A DNA stretch of 64,000 nucleotides from Siphonodentalium dalli (GCA_032622095.1 CP136061.1:116510754-116574753), one strand, 5' to 3'; shown: positions 35,309 to 48,006, counted from the stretch's first letter. Numbers and translations are program-made. The notes: generated by a model not told the origin, from the letters alone.

Positions 35309-35730
35309 CCACACCTTGTTAAGTGGTATCATATTAATGTGCTATGATGCTGGTGGGTCCTTTTGAATTTATATGATGCTATAGTGGGTCATACTAATGT
35401 GCTATGATGCTGGTAGGTCCTGTTGAATTGCTATGATGCTGTTAAGAAAAATTACCGTTATATTTTAAAGTTGTCATTTTCGCGGTTTTCGGATAATCTG
35501 AACATATCCAGGAAATATTTGAATACTGGTTGTTGAAAATTGGCTATAATCAAGAAGGCTGTATGTTCTCGAATGTTTCATACAGACACTGGCTTTATCA
35601 CAAATCGCTCGGATTATACACAACATCGCGAAAATGAAGTAACGGCATCAGTTTGTCCTACCAACATCATAGCAATTCAGCAAGACGCACCAGCATCATA
35701 GCACATTAGCAGGACCACTTGACCAGGGGT
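35309..35730. mobile_element. Short minisatellite-ended inverted-repeat element
   Basis: The left end has GTTAAGTGG followed by units like GCTATGATGCTGGTAGGTCC. The right end is the complement (GCACATTAGCAGGACCACTT, GACCAGGGG). The subterminal inverted pair TTAAGAAAAATTACCG/CGGCATCAG is weaker. It is the same family as 46299-48206, with only two or three minisatellite units per end. Confidence 0.65.
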
Positions 35731-37308
35731 TTATACGTTACACATTTCTCGAAATTATAGACTATTGTGTTAACCCAACAACTCACTCTCGGTTACTTAA
35801 TTTAGTTACTCTCGCTGGGGTGGTGGGTGGTCAGGGAGTGAATATTTTTTACACGACTCTGTGTCTGCAATATTTTAAAAAGACCTATACCGCTGAGTAT
35901 ATATAGAATATAAATTGGGGCAATCCCTTCCAAATTGTATGTCATTTTTTTTGCGATCATTGGTATGCTGTCTGACGAGACCAATATTCTTTACTATAAG
36001 AAACAGTCTCTGCGCTTAAACACGACGAGGTCGAAACCTCATCGGAACATCAATGGTCGTTTCACGGTGGTCGACATTTATTATCGGCACAACAGGTAAT
36101 CGATAACATAACGGCGATCGCGTGCCTCGAATGAATAACTGATGTCTAAATTATACGCCATATGAGGAAATTATCTGCTAAATTGGGTTATTAATCAACT
36201 GAGAAATTTAACCTCATTCTCGTCGCATATGAATTGGCAAGAAGTACAGGTTAACTTGTCTGAGACATAGCAGCTCAAGGGATGTTTTCTCCAAGCTTGT
36301 ATAGAACTAGTCAGAAAAACTTGTCACTTGTCGTGACGACCCGCACCACGCATTTGTTTTCATGAAATGTGACGAATGTGGATAACTGTATTTATTAATT
36401 AGATATCACATTTTTGCCTTGAGCGACCCATTATCGACCTCGGCTGATATCACTCCAAACTCGACTGATAACCCACTGCACTCAGCTGATATCGGTTGTG
36501 ACGTTACCGAGCGAAGTGTATAATGTTTATACATCCAACGTACACAACAGCCATTCGGGGATGCAGTCACATGCACAGGTCCCCAGAACAAAAATTTACC
36601 CCACCCCCCAATAAAATTTAATCCTAGGATTAAGTTGTTGTCCGTTCAATTTTATATTTACACCGATGAACTGAAATTGGAATGGATAGTGGGTATTACC
36701 ATAGACAGTTGATCTAATTAATAACAAGGTTATTACTTGGTTAGTTGGATATCGGCCGAGACATATCAGCCCTCCGTAACGTCATATCAGCCTTCGACCT
36801 TTTGTCTCAGGCTGATACGAAGTTACCTCGGGCTGATATCTCTGGCTGGTCTGGCTGTGGTCGTTATTTATTATAGGAGAGGCCTTTCAGCAGAGACAAA
36901 AAACGTATTTATTTTAATTTGGCTGTTTATAAATTATATCTTAAGAGAGGCAAAACACACCCTTTGAGGATATATAAAACTTGATCCCTATATAGAACAC
37001 CTAATGTAATATGCTGCGAATAATCACGCAATATATTGTTGTTACGAGTTGTTGCCAGAGCTATTTCGTTGAATTTGATGTCAGGATAAGACGTTTTAGT
37101 CAAAATGACACACCTTGTTTATTTATTCACCATAGATCAACAAGGAAGTCAAAGTAAAATGTCTTATCATGGATATGAAAAACAGGAGAACATTTCACAC
37201 AAGCTGAAGTCGTTCCCTATATATAAGAGAACGCACTGGCACAAGATTCTTAATGCTGCACCCTCTATCCACGGCCATGCGCCAGGACTAAACATTGAAT
37301 CATTTATG
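35731..37308. other. No supported gene; CTGATATC repeats; hairpin-arm relic
   Basis: The motif CTGATATC recurs in both orientations at 36440-36500 and 36745-36840, with CTCGGCTGATATC and GATATCGGCCGAG forming an inverted pair. At 37216-37240 the sequence ATATAAGAGAACGCACTGGC is a relic of one arm of the recurrent hairpin. Confidence 0.45.
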
Positions 37309-37607
37309 TTAAAAGGGTACTGTGCATCAATTACGGCCATTTATTGGACCATCTCCGTTTATACTATATAGAATATATGCAACAAATGAATGAATTTTAG
37401 CCACGGATTAGTGCAGAATACTCTCATGTTCTCTATGCACAATGCAAACAGCATGGTAATTATAATAAAAATGAGTTTATGACTCACTCGAGTCATAAAC
37501 TCATTTTCATTATAATGACCATGTTGTTTGCATCGTTCATATTCTGTTGAGTATAAAAGGATATGGTCCCATAAATGGCCTGATATAGAGTACAGTACCC
37601 CTTTAAG
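37309..37607. mobile_element. TTAA-flanked foldback MITE, 299 bp
   Basis: The ends are TTAAAAGGGTACTGT and the inverted ACAGTACCCCTTTAA. The central arms (about 37447-37527) pair AAACAGCATGGTAATTATAA and ATGAGTTTATGACTC with their complements around CTCGAG. Confidence 0.75.
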
Positions 37608-37723
37608 AAACACATAATAATTTAGTTTCGCATTGCGACTGGGTGATCAGTCACGTGGAATTCCCATGTATCGCCCCGTGGCACGCATACATCTAATATT
37701 TATATTATAGCCCCGTCTATATA

Positions 37724-38268
37724 TCAAAGTTTTTTCGGTCTATATATGAGTACCCCGATGAACCGCACAGGCAACGGTATAGGATAGAGAGTTGTGAAAT
37801 TGGTCTGATTTGCGATAAGAAATGTTATCAAGTACGAAACGCTGACGCGTTCAAGACCACCGCAAACGATCGTCTGCTCGTACAGGGTAGATAACTTCCG
37901 CACGCACGAAATATTGTTTACCAATTCATTCAGGCAAATTAGCATGCAGGGACGGTTTTGGAGTTGTTCCCCCTGAACCGTAGCCCCCCGTAGCGCAAAT
38001 GAACCATGTACGTTGAGCCAGATGAACGTGCTTGAATGAACTTTACCATATATTGCTTGATAGACTTCCAAACGACGTAAAATGTCGTGGAAAGCATATA
38101 CGTGGCAGGGTGGGGTGGGGCGTGAGCAAATTCCAGGACACAAGGTCCTGGTTGTTTGGTGATGCCAGAGCCTCCATGCAATTGCAGATTTTCCCATGTG
38201 CATTCATCTTCCAAATCCATGTCGTCATACACATTATGATGGCTACTATAATGAACATACATGTTCAC
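37724..38268 (-). other. GC-richer block with overlapping ORFs, unidentified
   Basis: Several long frames overlap on both strands; the longest on the minus strand spans 160 codons (37724-38203). A second minus frame contains DMDLEDECTWENLQLHGG and CVLEFAHAPPHPATY, which looks more protein-like. No frame dominates, there are no clear splice sites, and I do not recognise a family. It may be an old coding fragment or a GC-rich non-coding segment within the long intron between exons 1 and 2. Confidence 0.25.
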
Positions 38269-38868
38269 GTTTATAAACTATACCATGCAGAGTAAAGCTT
38301 TGGTCAAGGGAAGGGGATTCCCAATCGATATTTACTCAATATTTCTTCTTTTATAACATGATATAATGGGATGGGTCCGGCTTCTGACTGGGAAAAACTT
38401 GCAGTTAAAAAAAAGATGCAATTCCATCAGTTCTCACTGGTTTTCGTTGTTGTTTTTTTTTACCTTCAGTTAGCTGTATGCCAATTTCAGCCCATCTAAT
38501 TCTTCTATAGTGCTTTAAATTGTATGGATATTTAAAATATACAGATTTCCTGCATTATTGGTGTTTGATGTTCATCCTTGGGTGGATAAGTATGGAGATC
38601 TCTGTGCCCCACTCATTTAATGAAAAGCTGAGTAATTCAACAGAACTTGCCCATTATTACAACACTTTGGTAAATATTGGATGTGAATTATTCCGTTATA
38701 ATGTGGAAAAAACACTATCGTTGGTTTTGAATTTAGATTAACATATTGATTATTATTTTGCTTCTACTGGTTTTAATCCTACCATGACGGGACGCTGGTT
38801 TTGCCAGATTTTCCAACATAAATTTAACTGAAGTTTCATAATATTGATTATGATATAATAGTACTTAC

Positions 38869-39028
38869 TCGCAAAACGCTCGTTTCTTCTCTACATCCAA
38901 TCCAGAATATAACTTTTTATAACTAACTTGAATATTGTTGTATTGTCCACTAAACTCAGTTAAACATTTATCACCTTCGGTAGACACAGAACTTGGACAC
39001 GATTGCGTTGAACTTTGAACTGAAGAAA
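38869..39028 (-). CDS. Six-cysteine gene, exon 1 found (domain I, first half)
   Basis: A 160-nt minus-strand exon lies between acceptor TTCTATTTCAG (39029) and donor GTAAGT (38868), phase 1 in and phase 2 out. It encodes SSVQSSTQSCPSSVSTEGDK, then CLTEFSGQYNNIQ, KKLYSGLDVEKKRAFC: C-x10-C-x30-C. It is the paralogue of exon 3. It begins inside the protein, so an upstream exon with the signal peptide and start codon should lie at higher coordinates; none could be identified. The intron to exon 2 would be about 10.9 kb, filled with MITEs and the palindrome field. Confidence 0.8.
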
Positions 39029-39179
39029 CTGAAATAGAAAGATTGAGTAATTAGTACATATGTACGTGTATGCGTTTTAGAAATTCAATCACTACCATAC
39101 ACTCCACAATTGAAGTGAGTAATCGAAAATAATGCCATGGACGAAGCTATATTGGGTCTTCGTTGGTTGTAATTTTCAT

Positions 39180-39660
39180 TTGCATCCCCTTTGGTCTGGA
39201 ATTGTCCAACTGGTAGTTTAAACTTTCTTACTGTCGGAAATTTCCAACCTTACGCCCCTCCTAAGATTGGAAAATTTCCAACTGATAACCTAATCAGTCA
39301 CATTTGACCCAAAGTAGGAAAATATGAGAATATATATCCAAAAACCAAAACATTCACACTAAATACTGGTTTGAAATTCAAACTATAATAAAATAAGAGT
39401 TTCAACCAATTTTTTAGGTAAAATTTCCAACTGACAGTGAGCCATACATAAAATGTCCTACTGCTGAATGTTTTAACAGTTGGGGGAGGGGGTGAGACAA
39501 CCCTAAACCCCCTATCGTACATTCCTGTGTGAAGCATAGACTTAATAAATGCGGATGCGACGAACCGACGATCTAGTAGTTTATGCTTTGATAACTGAAT
39601 ACCTACGGATTCCCGCTCATTCATTTGTAGGGATATTCGGCCTTACACTGACCACACTGC
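39180..39660. repeat. Dispersed repeat with GGAAATTTCCAAC motif
   Basis: GGAAATTTCCAAC recurs in both orientations (39230-39275, 39415-39440) and again near 48755-48780, with related flanks (GTCCAACTGG, GCAATTTGGTCCG blocks at 42165 and 48640). The element limits are unclear. Confidence 0.4.
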
Positions 39661-39829
39661 AAATGAAGGAATGGGAATATAGTGGTTGTTTCTGCCTATC
39701 ACCTCATACAAGTGAAAAATAGACATTTGCAAAGTATACGTTTAAAACAGGTATAGAAAACTCGAATGATTAACTTGTAAGAAAGGTATTTATAAGCTGA
39801 TACGCTTTGTTAAATCGATCTTATTAACT

Positions 39830-40199
39830 GAACATTCCTACAAATAAATTAAGGGGAATCAAGTAATTATACGCATCAGTGGGTAATTAATTACCAAATT
39901 GTAAACTACTTCGTACAACCTTGTTGTTGAGTTTGTTAACAAAACATCCCTACAAGATATGAATTAATGGGAATTAACCATACACATCGACGAGTACTCA
40001 GTCATCATATTGTTCACACAGTATACGGGACAATGTATATAGCCAGGTTCGGCCATATGTACGTGTAACTTGTAACGAGTGTTACTATGGTATTACTATT
40101 TGCATGATTTTACGGCGCCAAAGCTACACGTTGTGAGATATCGGCCCTACTTGTAGCAGAACATTTATTTAAACAACAATCCGATGGCAGAACCAAGTT
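39830..40199. repeat. Degenerate repeats of about 130 bp
   Basis: Blocks of ACATTCCTACAAATAAATTA, GAATCAAGTA and TTGTACAACCTTG recur with variation from 39830 and continue within the duplication that follows. Confidence 0.5.
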
Positions 40200-41466
40200 G
40201 TTCACACGAGAGCAAACGACAGGTAAAGGAACTTCAAATGATTCATTTGTAGGCACGATCAGCCACATTGTAACGGGCTCAACGAAATGTCTAATGTGGT
40301 TTGTTAAACTTATTTAATTGATCATTCCTACAAATAAATTAATAGGAATCAAGTATAGCTATACCCTTCAGTGAACATTTGAATACGGATCAAATACATT
40401 TTACAAGCTTTGTTGCTTTGTTTAATGGGACTCAAGTATATATAGCTATACCAATCAGTGAGCATTTGAATACGGTTTAACTACAGCTTAACTACATTGT
40501 ACAACCTCGCTGTTGAACTTATTATTGCGGGACACACCCACACATGAATTAATGGGACTCCACTAAGTACCATTCAACGAGTTTCCAGTCACCAAGGGGT
40601 TAATTTTCATCGAATGTGTGAGAAGTTTGCTTTCCTCCCAAACTATAATAGAAACAATGACACCGTCACTCAAAACATAATTTCATGGCAGAGTTGCTAT
40701 TGGATTGTCATGTCTATATAATTGGTACATATCATCAATTTAAGCGCGCTAGAACCGCGTTCCCGCAACAAAACTGGTGCTTAGCCCAATACGACATGAC
40801 GTTATATTATCATCCCGGTAGGTTTATGAATCAAATGTTCATACGAGAGCAAACGACAGGTAAAGGAACTTCAATTGATTCATTTGTAGGCACGATCAGC
40901 TACATTGTAACGGGCTCAACGAACAGTCTAATGTGGTTTGTTAAACTTATTTAATTGATCATTCCTACAAATAAACTAATAGGAATCAAGTATAGCTATA
41001 CCATTCAGTGAGCATTTGCATACGGATCAAATACATTTTACAAGCTTTGTTGCTTTGTTTAATGGGACTCAATTATAGCTATACCAATCAGTGAGCATTT
41101 GAATACGGATTAACTACAGCTTAACTACATTGTACAACCTTGCTGTTGAACTTATTATAGCGGGACATACCCACACATTAATGTGACTCAAGTAAGTACC
41201 ATTCAACGAGCATCCAGTCACAAAAGGGTTAATTTTCATCAAATGTGTGAGAAGTTTGCTTTCCTCCCAAACTATAATAGAAACAATGACACCGTCACTC
41301 AAAACATAATTTCATGGCAGAGTTGCTATTGGATTATCATGTCTATATAATTGGTACATATCATCAATTTAAGCGCGCTAGAACCGCGTTCCCGCAACAA
41401 AACTGGTGCTTAGCCCAATACGACATGACGTTCATATTATCATCTCGGTAGGTTCATAAATCAATG
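40200..41466. repeat. Tandem duplication, unit about 635 bp
   Basis: Copy 1 (40200-40836) and copy 2 (40837-41466) both start GTTC followed by ACGAGAGCAAACGACAGG and end TACGACATGACGTT...GGTAGGTT. They share nearly all positions; indels of a few bases separate them. Each contains two degenerate sub-repeats (CAGTGARCATTTGMATACGG). The open frames here are not conserved between copies. Confidence 0.8.
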
Positions 41467-43392
41467 AACATTTCCTACGCACGCCAGCGGTGTCGGAGAA
41501 ATAAATTGCATTGCATTTGTAAGGTGTATTTTATGTCGTCTTTATGTCTTTTCCTCGGTTTTACTGCCCCGACTCACACATTCTCTACCTATAATAGTAT
41601 GCGTATTTGTATTGTGTGCGTCAAATATAATAATGTTGTGGCGCTTTTGCTAATTTCTCTCGTGTATATTTCTGGCGTGCTGGGACACATACAGACCAAC
41701 GGCTCGTCATAAATATCAACAAATCAGTCTACCAGATAAATAAATGAGCAGATAGTATGCAATGAAAATACATAAAATTCAAGATCGGTGAAGGGTTATA
41801 TAATTATATTCGTGATATGTTTAAAACATGACTGTGTCTATACTGCGTTCTCTACTATGTTAAAATGACGCTCATGGGTTTTTAACGCACTCCCACTCGC
41901 ACTATGATATGCGCCAATATACACACACGCATTACGTCATATACACGAGACAAGGGGAACCATATAAATTCTCCCGATTTACCATCACTCTGAACATTAC
42001 CAAATACATGTATAATCGATTATCCGAGAACTGGCATCGATGTAGGCATGTGTGGATCTTTTAAATCGTACCATTTTAGCATTTAATTTATTTTTGAACA
42101 CTGAATCCGATGTTACTCACATAGCAATGGACGATTTCAAAGTTTACTGTAATTTTTACCCCGCAATTTGGTCCGTCTTCTCGTCGACTTTTCACCAGGC
42201 CACTAAAAAGTACCGGTGGTGAAAAATAATAGATTTCAAAAATCGATTTCTGATCACTTTGAGCTTTGATGGGTGGGTTCCTCGACTCGAATAAAATATT
42301 TTTACCCCCAAGCCAAAGCAATTTGGGAGCGTTTATTCGGATTATGCATCTTTAATTGGATAATCACTACAATGCACTTAGTAACCGTTTTCGTATAAAT
42401 AAAACACGTTAAAAACATTTTGAACGGACCTAGAAAGAGGGTGTTCGAATACATGTCCCCCCCACTATTAACCCCACAGTATGATAACGTGAAATGGCAT
42501 ATGAGTTGTATCAACCGCCCGTAGTGGCTAACTCAATGCTGAAGTTTGCTTTCTCTTCCAAATGCCAATTCCAATATCGATCAGTACAAAAGCAATTTGT
42601 TTGACAGTCAGAAATCAAACATTCCGCAAGGAGAAATAACCTCAGAATGATAAATAGCAAATATTGTACAAGTTATTACGTGTGTCAGACTGAATTGACT
42701 TCTTTGAGATAACTCATAGCTAGATAGACATCTCCGATTGGAAGTCCATTTGATACTGCAGATCCATATGACCAGTCGCGCTTTCTGTACCGTATACCCA
42801 TTAACCGTTTCTAAACTAAATAATCATTGATGAGTTGTTATCCCTTAGGAAATGTTCAGATAGTAAGTTCAACAAACGACCGTACTAAATAGGACTCCTT
42901 CTGCACTTTTATTATCTGTCGTCTGCTTATGTTTTACTAGGCCCACTTAATTTTTAAAATCCCCAGATAACATTTTATACAAGATATTATATATTATAAA
43001 CCATTTAAAAGAGGAAGCTCAAAAACATTGTATTAGCAACTTATCCGGTCGAATATATAAACGGTGAACATATTGCTTTTGTCGAAGTACCGACGTGTGT
43101 GTGATTAATTTGTATCTGGACTGTAATGCCAGTCTATTACTCTCAATTGAAGGGGAATACACAACTTATCTTTTAGTTTTTAATTTTTATGCATTCTGGG
43201 TAAAATAAAGGGGAAGTCTTGGGCTGAATCTAAGAATCTCTATCACTTGGTGGACCCCCCCCCCCCATGTCACAGCTGTTCCGTTCTGTATCCTGGTGGA
43301 ATATATATGTTATATTTGGTTTTATTTCGTGCCAAAAACAATCAAAAACTCTGACTCTGTATATAAATAATTCTCAAAGATTAAGTGGGCCT
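41467..43392. other. No supported gene; repeat fragments
   Basis: A plus-strand frame at 41464-41712 (82 codons) has two hydrophobic stretches but no recognisable family. At 42800-42930 there is a fragment of the AAGTTCAACAAACG repeat, and at 43256-43266 a poly-C run. Confidence 0.35.
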
Positions 43393-43770
43393 TTAACCCT
43401 TTACCCAACAAACCGGCCAAAAACGGCCAAATAAAGCTGCAACAGCCTAAATTATCTTGGGTCTGTCTCAATAAAACCATACAAATATGGATATCATTGG
43501 AACCGGCTCATTGACCACATTGTGATGGTTACAGTTATGCCCTGTGCCAATGCATTCTCTTATATATGCGAGTCGACCATATGTCGCCTCGCATATATAA
43601 GAGAATGCATTAACACCTTTTACCATTTTTTCTTACGTTCTTTAACAATTTTATAATTTTTAATGTGTTAAGCCAATGCATTCTCTTATATATGCGAGGC
43701 GACCTATGGTCGACTCGCATAAATAAGAGAATGCATTGGCACAGGGCCGTTCTGTTGGGTAAAGGGTTAA
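43393..43770. mobile_element. TTAA-flanked double-hairpin MITE
   Basis: TTAA (43393-43396) CCCTTTACCCAACA ... TGTTGGGTAAAGGG TTAA (43767-43770). Two oppositely oriented hairpins lie inside (43541-43616 and 43671-43746). It is the sister copy of 32707-33110, with a shorter segment between the hairpins. Confidence 0.85.
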
Positions 43771-44339
43771 GTATGTTATCTGTATGGAGCCTCGGAAGAT
43801 GTGTTGTTGCCATGCAACGTTTGACCAGAAGTTCCTAATGCTTGTTTCCAATATATAGACCTGACGCTGTAGCCCACTATAATCTTCCTACCCCCCCCGC
43901 CATGTTTAACTTAACGACATGGCTCATTCTAGCTTCCAAATTGGTTCTACGTAATTTGGAAGGATGTATCAGATATGTTAACAGACACAAAACATTTTTA
44001 TATTCCGGCTTCATATGATCTGTATAATAGTTTCCGTTGTGACGGCCATTTTCCAGCTGTTTTCAATTTTCGCACATATGTGAAACAAACGCTCTTTATT
44101 TATACCATACCAGGAATAAACTAACACTGAACGCTCTTTTCTGTTCCATTCCGAGCAAATGGTTGTTTTTTTTGTTTGTTTGGGACATACTGCTCGTGGA
44201 AACCTAAGAGCAAGTATTTATTTATGTGTATGTTGGAGGTCAAACCTCCAAATGGCATTAGGTATAAATCGAACTGTGGTGTAAATTCACTACTCAGACT
44301 GGACGATTCATAATATTCATTTTCACTTACCCATAATTT

Positions 44340-44480
44340 TTTCAGACTACCTCCCTATTTGGGCCCGGGGCAGAATATGCCTAACGCCCCACTGCGAGGG
44401 ATAATAATCCCCCAATGTGGCACCCCGTTTGTCGTTGGGTGCATCCCGTGAGGTGTGTGACGAAAGGCTATATATGATCA
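44340..44480. repeat. Dispersed repeat, also at 62240-62375 inverted
   Basis: TTGGGCCCGGGGCAGAATATG, GAGGGATAATAATCCCCCAA and GTGGCACCCCGTTT match the complement of 62260-62370 (CCCGGGCCCAATATGG, GGTGCCACATTAGGGG). Confidence 0.6.
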
Positions 44481-44798
44481 TATATAATACATTATCTATA
44501 GTTCAGATGTCGTGCTTTCTGGTAACTTGTGTGGTAAGATTAGATAGGTTTATTGACAATTACACCAACCACATGGGGGCCATATCACAATACCAATATC
44601 CATAGATATATATATGAACAATAACTACACACTACTATTGTAATCAACATTTATAACTTTTATCATTTTTGGCGTTGAGATCTGGTATTTCTCACATTTT
44701 TGTGGAAACAATAGACGGACCATGTTACAGATAATGTTGCACGTTTCTAGTTTCATCATTTCGCAGGATGAACATGAATTTATGTGGATCAGTCATAT

Positions 44799-44884
44799 TA
44801 ACATCCCTCCAAATGAATAATAGACTATTCTAATGTATACTTTTACAACTGAGTGGGATAATATATTTAGTATAGAAATGGTTA
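44799..44884. mobile_element. 3' fragment of CCCTTTCTATACTAAA TTAA family
   Basis: Contains ACATCCCTCCAAATGAATAA and the end TTTAGTATAGAAATGGTTAA, matching the right half of 53118-53386. Confidence 0.6.
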
Positions 44885-45620
44885 AGGCCCCGATCGCACC
44901 GCTGCGATTGGCATGACATCAAGTATTAATTCTATCAGATGATGTACATGCAATACCATTCCCGGTGCGCAAAATCTGAGCCGATTTGTACAATAATGTG
45001 AATTATATGACACCCGCAGTTTTATGAGGGCCGCTTCCGCACCATCGGTATTTCTCGGGTAGATTAAGCGCTGGGTTGTGCTGAACAATCTTCTACGCAA
45101 CCTACGAGGGAGCCATCCATGCAGAGTACCCAATGTGCACTATAATGCGAATCATTGTGCCCCAGAACCCAACAAAAGCATTTCACCTGTTGCTTTCGTC
45201 AAAATGTCTTCCAGCACACGGTGATTAAGTATTCGCCTGGTTGAATTAAATTTCACGAAATAATTTGTGGTATGGGGGGCTGGCGAATCAACAAACAACG
45301 CACGCTAGCGTATGTTTTGTTGTATCAATTTTCTAGATTAGAGCTCACGGACAAGGGAGCATTGAAAACAGTAATCGGACAGTCAAGGGAATGTTATATT
45401 TCCCGCTAGGTGGCAATGTTTGGAGCTAATCACTCGTACAAATCTCACGTTCGGATAAAAGGAATATTACGAGGGATTTGCTTCAAGTGGCAAAACTGCG
45501 CAATTATGAAGTCCATTCCCAGCAGGGGATCTGTGACCATTAAACAGAAAACATCAATGAGATAATTAGGCAAGAATTCACACACATTACACGAACGACA
45601 GAGTAAATCTCAGTTATGGA
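44885..45620. other. No supported gene; unassigned GC-richer frame
   Basis: A minus-strand frame at 44882-45133 is arginine-rich (LPRRLRRRLFSTTQRLIYPR) with composition above background. I do not recognise it and there is no supporting splice structure. Confidence 0.25.
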
Positions 45621-45626
45621 AAATAT

Positions 45627-46033
45627 TAAATTGCTGGGATTTTTTTTACCCTGTGCCAATGCATTCTCTTATATATGCGAGTCGACCATAGGTCGCCTCG
45701 CATATATAAGAGAATGCATTGGCCTAACAATGTTTTACAATTTTAATAATTTTTTCTTGTATTCTTAATTTTTTTTATAATTTCACCCATACAGAGCCCC
45801 AGACAAACATGAGCAGACGACACTCTTCTATATGCTTCTATATATGTGTGGGGCTCCCTGCAGGGTAATGGATGTTTTTTATTTTATGTCCTAAAAATTG
45901 TAAGAAACATTTATTTAAAAAAAAATGATAAAAAATTGTTAGGCCAATGCATTCTCTTATATATGCGAGGCGACCTATGGTCGACTCGCATATATAAGAG
46001 AATGCATTGGCACAGGGTAAAAAAAATATTAAA
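45627..46033. mobile_element. Double-hairpin MITE lacking its outer ends
   Basis: The interior matches the TA-flanked family (hairpins 45650-45727 and 45939-46018; CTCCCTGCAGGGTAATGG between). The outer GTGACCCGCC termini are absent. A 14-bp direct repeat AAAATATTAAATTG flanks the remaining core at both sides. Confidence 0.75.
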
Positions 46034-46309
46034 TTGTCACGTCAACATAAATAAGCACATGACTGTTACACGGTTACATGGCAAAATATCGAATGATCGT
46101 CAGGTATATATGCGTTTGAACATACATTCATTATATAACAGCCCGAACTGCCCATCGAAGTTGTGTATCTTGATTCCCAGTGAGAGAAAAAACGAAGTCG
46201 ACGTCAAAGGCACACATAAAAAGAGACGGCAATTACTAATTTTGAAGGTGGCTATATTTTATAAAATTTGCGACCGCATTTCAACATCTAACGATTATCA
46301 CCCCTGGTT

Positions 46310-47295
46310 AAGGGGTCCTGCTGAATTGCTGTGATGCTGGTGGGTCCTGTTGAATTGCTATGATGCTGTTGTGTCCTGCTGAATTGATATGATTATGGTG
46401 GGTCCTGCTGAAGTACTATGATGCTGGTGGGTTCTGCTGAATTGACATGATGCTGGTGGGTCCTGCTGAATCGCAATGATGCTGGTGGGTCCTGCTGAAT
46501 CGCTCTGACGCTGGTATAAGGTGCTGCTGAATGGCCATGGTGCTGGTAGGTCCTGCTGAATCGCAATGATGCTGGTAGGTCCTGCTGAATCGCAATGGTG
46601 CTGGTGGGTCCTGCTGAATCGCTCTGACGCTGGTATAAGGTGCTGCTGAATGGCCATGATGCTGGTAGGTCCTGCTGAATCGCAATGATGCTGGTAGGTC
46701 CTGCCGAATCGCAATGATGCTGGTGGGTCCTGCTGAATCGCTCTGACGCTGGTATAAGGTGCTGCTGTATGGCCATGATGCTGGTAAGTCCTGCTGAATT
46801 GCTCTGACGCTGGTATAAGGTGCTGCTGAATGACCATGATGCTGGTAGGTCCTGCTGAATCGCAATGATGCTGGTGGGTCCTGCTGAATCGCTCTGACGC
46901 TGGTATAAGGTGCTGCTGTATGGCCATGATGCTGGTAAGTCATGCTGAATCGCTCTGACGCTGGTATAAGGTGCTGCTGAATGGCCATGATGCTGGTAGG
47001 TCCTGCTGAATTGCTATGATGCTGGTAGGTCCTGCTGAATAGTTATGATGGTGGGTCCTGCTGAATCGCTCTGACGCTGGTATAAGGTGCTGCTGAATGG
47101 CAATGATGCTGGTGGGTCCTGCTGAATCGCTCTGACGCTGGTATAAGGTGCTGCTGTATGGCCATGATGCTGGTGGGTCCTGCTGAATCGCTCTGACGCT
47201 GGTATAAGGTGCTGCTGAATTGATATGATGCTGGTGGGTCCTGCTGAATCGCTCTGATGCTGGTGGGTCCTGCTGAATCGCTCTGACGCTGGTAC
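46310..47295. repeat. 29-30-bp minisatellite (CTGCTGAAT...GATGCTGG)
   Basis: Units such as TCCTGCTGAATCGCAATGAT followed by GCTGGTGGG alternate with CTCTGACGCTGGTATAAGG variants, giving a higher-order repeat of about 60 or 90 bp. All three minus-strand frames stay open for 114-190 codons simply because the repeat lacks stops; they are rich in Q, H and S and should not be called as proteins. Confidence 0.9.
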
Positions 47296-47545
47296 AACAA
47301 AGCGATCCCGTTTATAAAAAGTACCGTTATTATTCCTATACAGTTGTCATTTTTGCTGTGTTTGGATAATCCGAGCGATTTGAACAAACGTCAGTGTCTG
47401 TATGTGAAATATTCAAGAACATATATATTTAACAACATTTTAATAATGTTGGCTCGTGCGCTTGCAGAACGACAGGAATAGCCACCTTGATTGTGGTCGG
47501 TTTGCAACAACAAACGCAGCAATTATTAAACTATTTAATAACATA

Positions 47546-48006
47546 TGTGACCCGCCATATCAACTCCAGTCGTAAGTCGGGATTTTGTTTACCCTGTGCC
47601 AATGCATTCTCTTATATATGCGAGTCGACCATAGGTCGCCTCGCATATATAAGAGAATGCATTGGCCTAACAATTTTTTACAATTTTAATAATTTTTTCT
47701 TGTATTCTTTAAATTTTGTATAATTTCACCCATACAGAGCCCCAGACAAACATGAGCAGACGACACTCTTCTATATGCTTCTATATATGTGTGGGGCTCC
47801 CTGCAGGGTAATGGATGTTTTTTATTTTATGTCCTAAAAATTGTAAGAAACATTTATTTAAAAAAAAATGATAAAAAATTGTTAGGCCAATGCATTCTCT
47901 TATATATGCGAGGCGACCTATGGTCGACTCGCATATATAAGAGAATGCATTGGCACAGGGTAAAAAAAATCCCGACTTACGACTGGATTTGATATGGCGG
48001 GTCACA
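47546..48006. mobile_element. TA-flanked double-hairpin MITE, copy 1 (461 bp)
   Basis: The inverted ends TGTGACCCGCCATATCAA run to the hairpins and are flanked by TA on both sides, the duplication typical of Tc1/mariner elements. Hairpins lie at 47593-47671 and 47882-47960 in opposite orientation, with an asymmetric centre (CAGAGCCCCAGACAAACATG, CTCCCTGCAGGGTAATGG). It is nested in the element at 46299-48206. Confidence 0.85.

Noticed and set aside
37724-38203. 159-codon minus-strand frame as a gene
   Set aside because: It is the longest such frame outside repeats, but competing frames overlap, residue use is not convincing, and no splice or family evidence supports it.
46358-47387. Long minus-strand open frames (114-190 codons) rich in Q, H and S
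   Set aside because: They read a stop-free minisatellite in all three frames; no start context, no domain, and unit length does not keep one frame.
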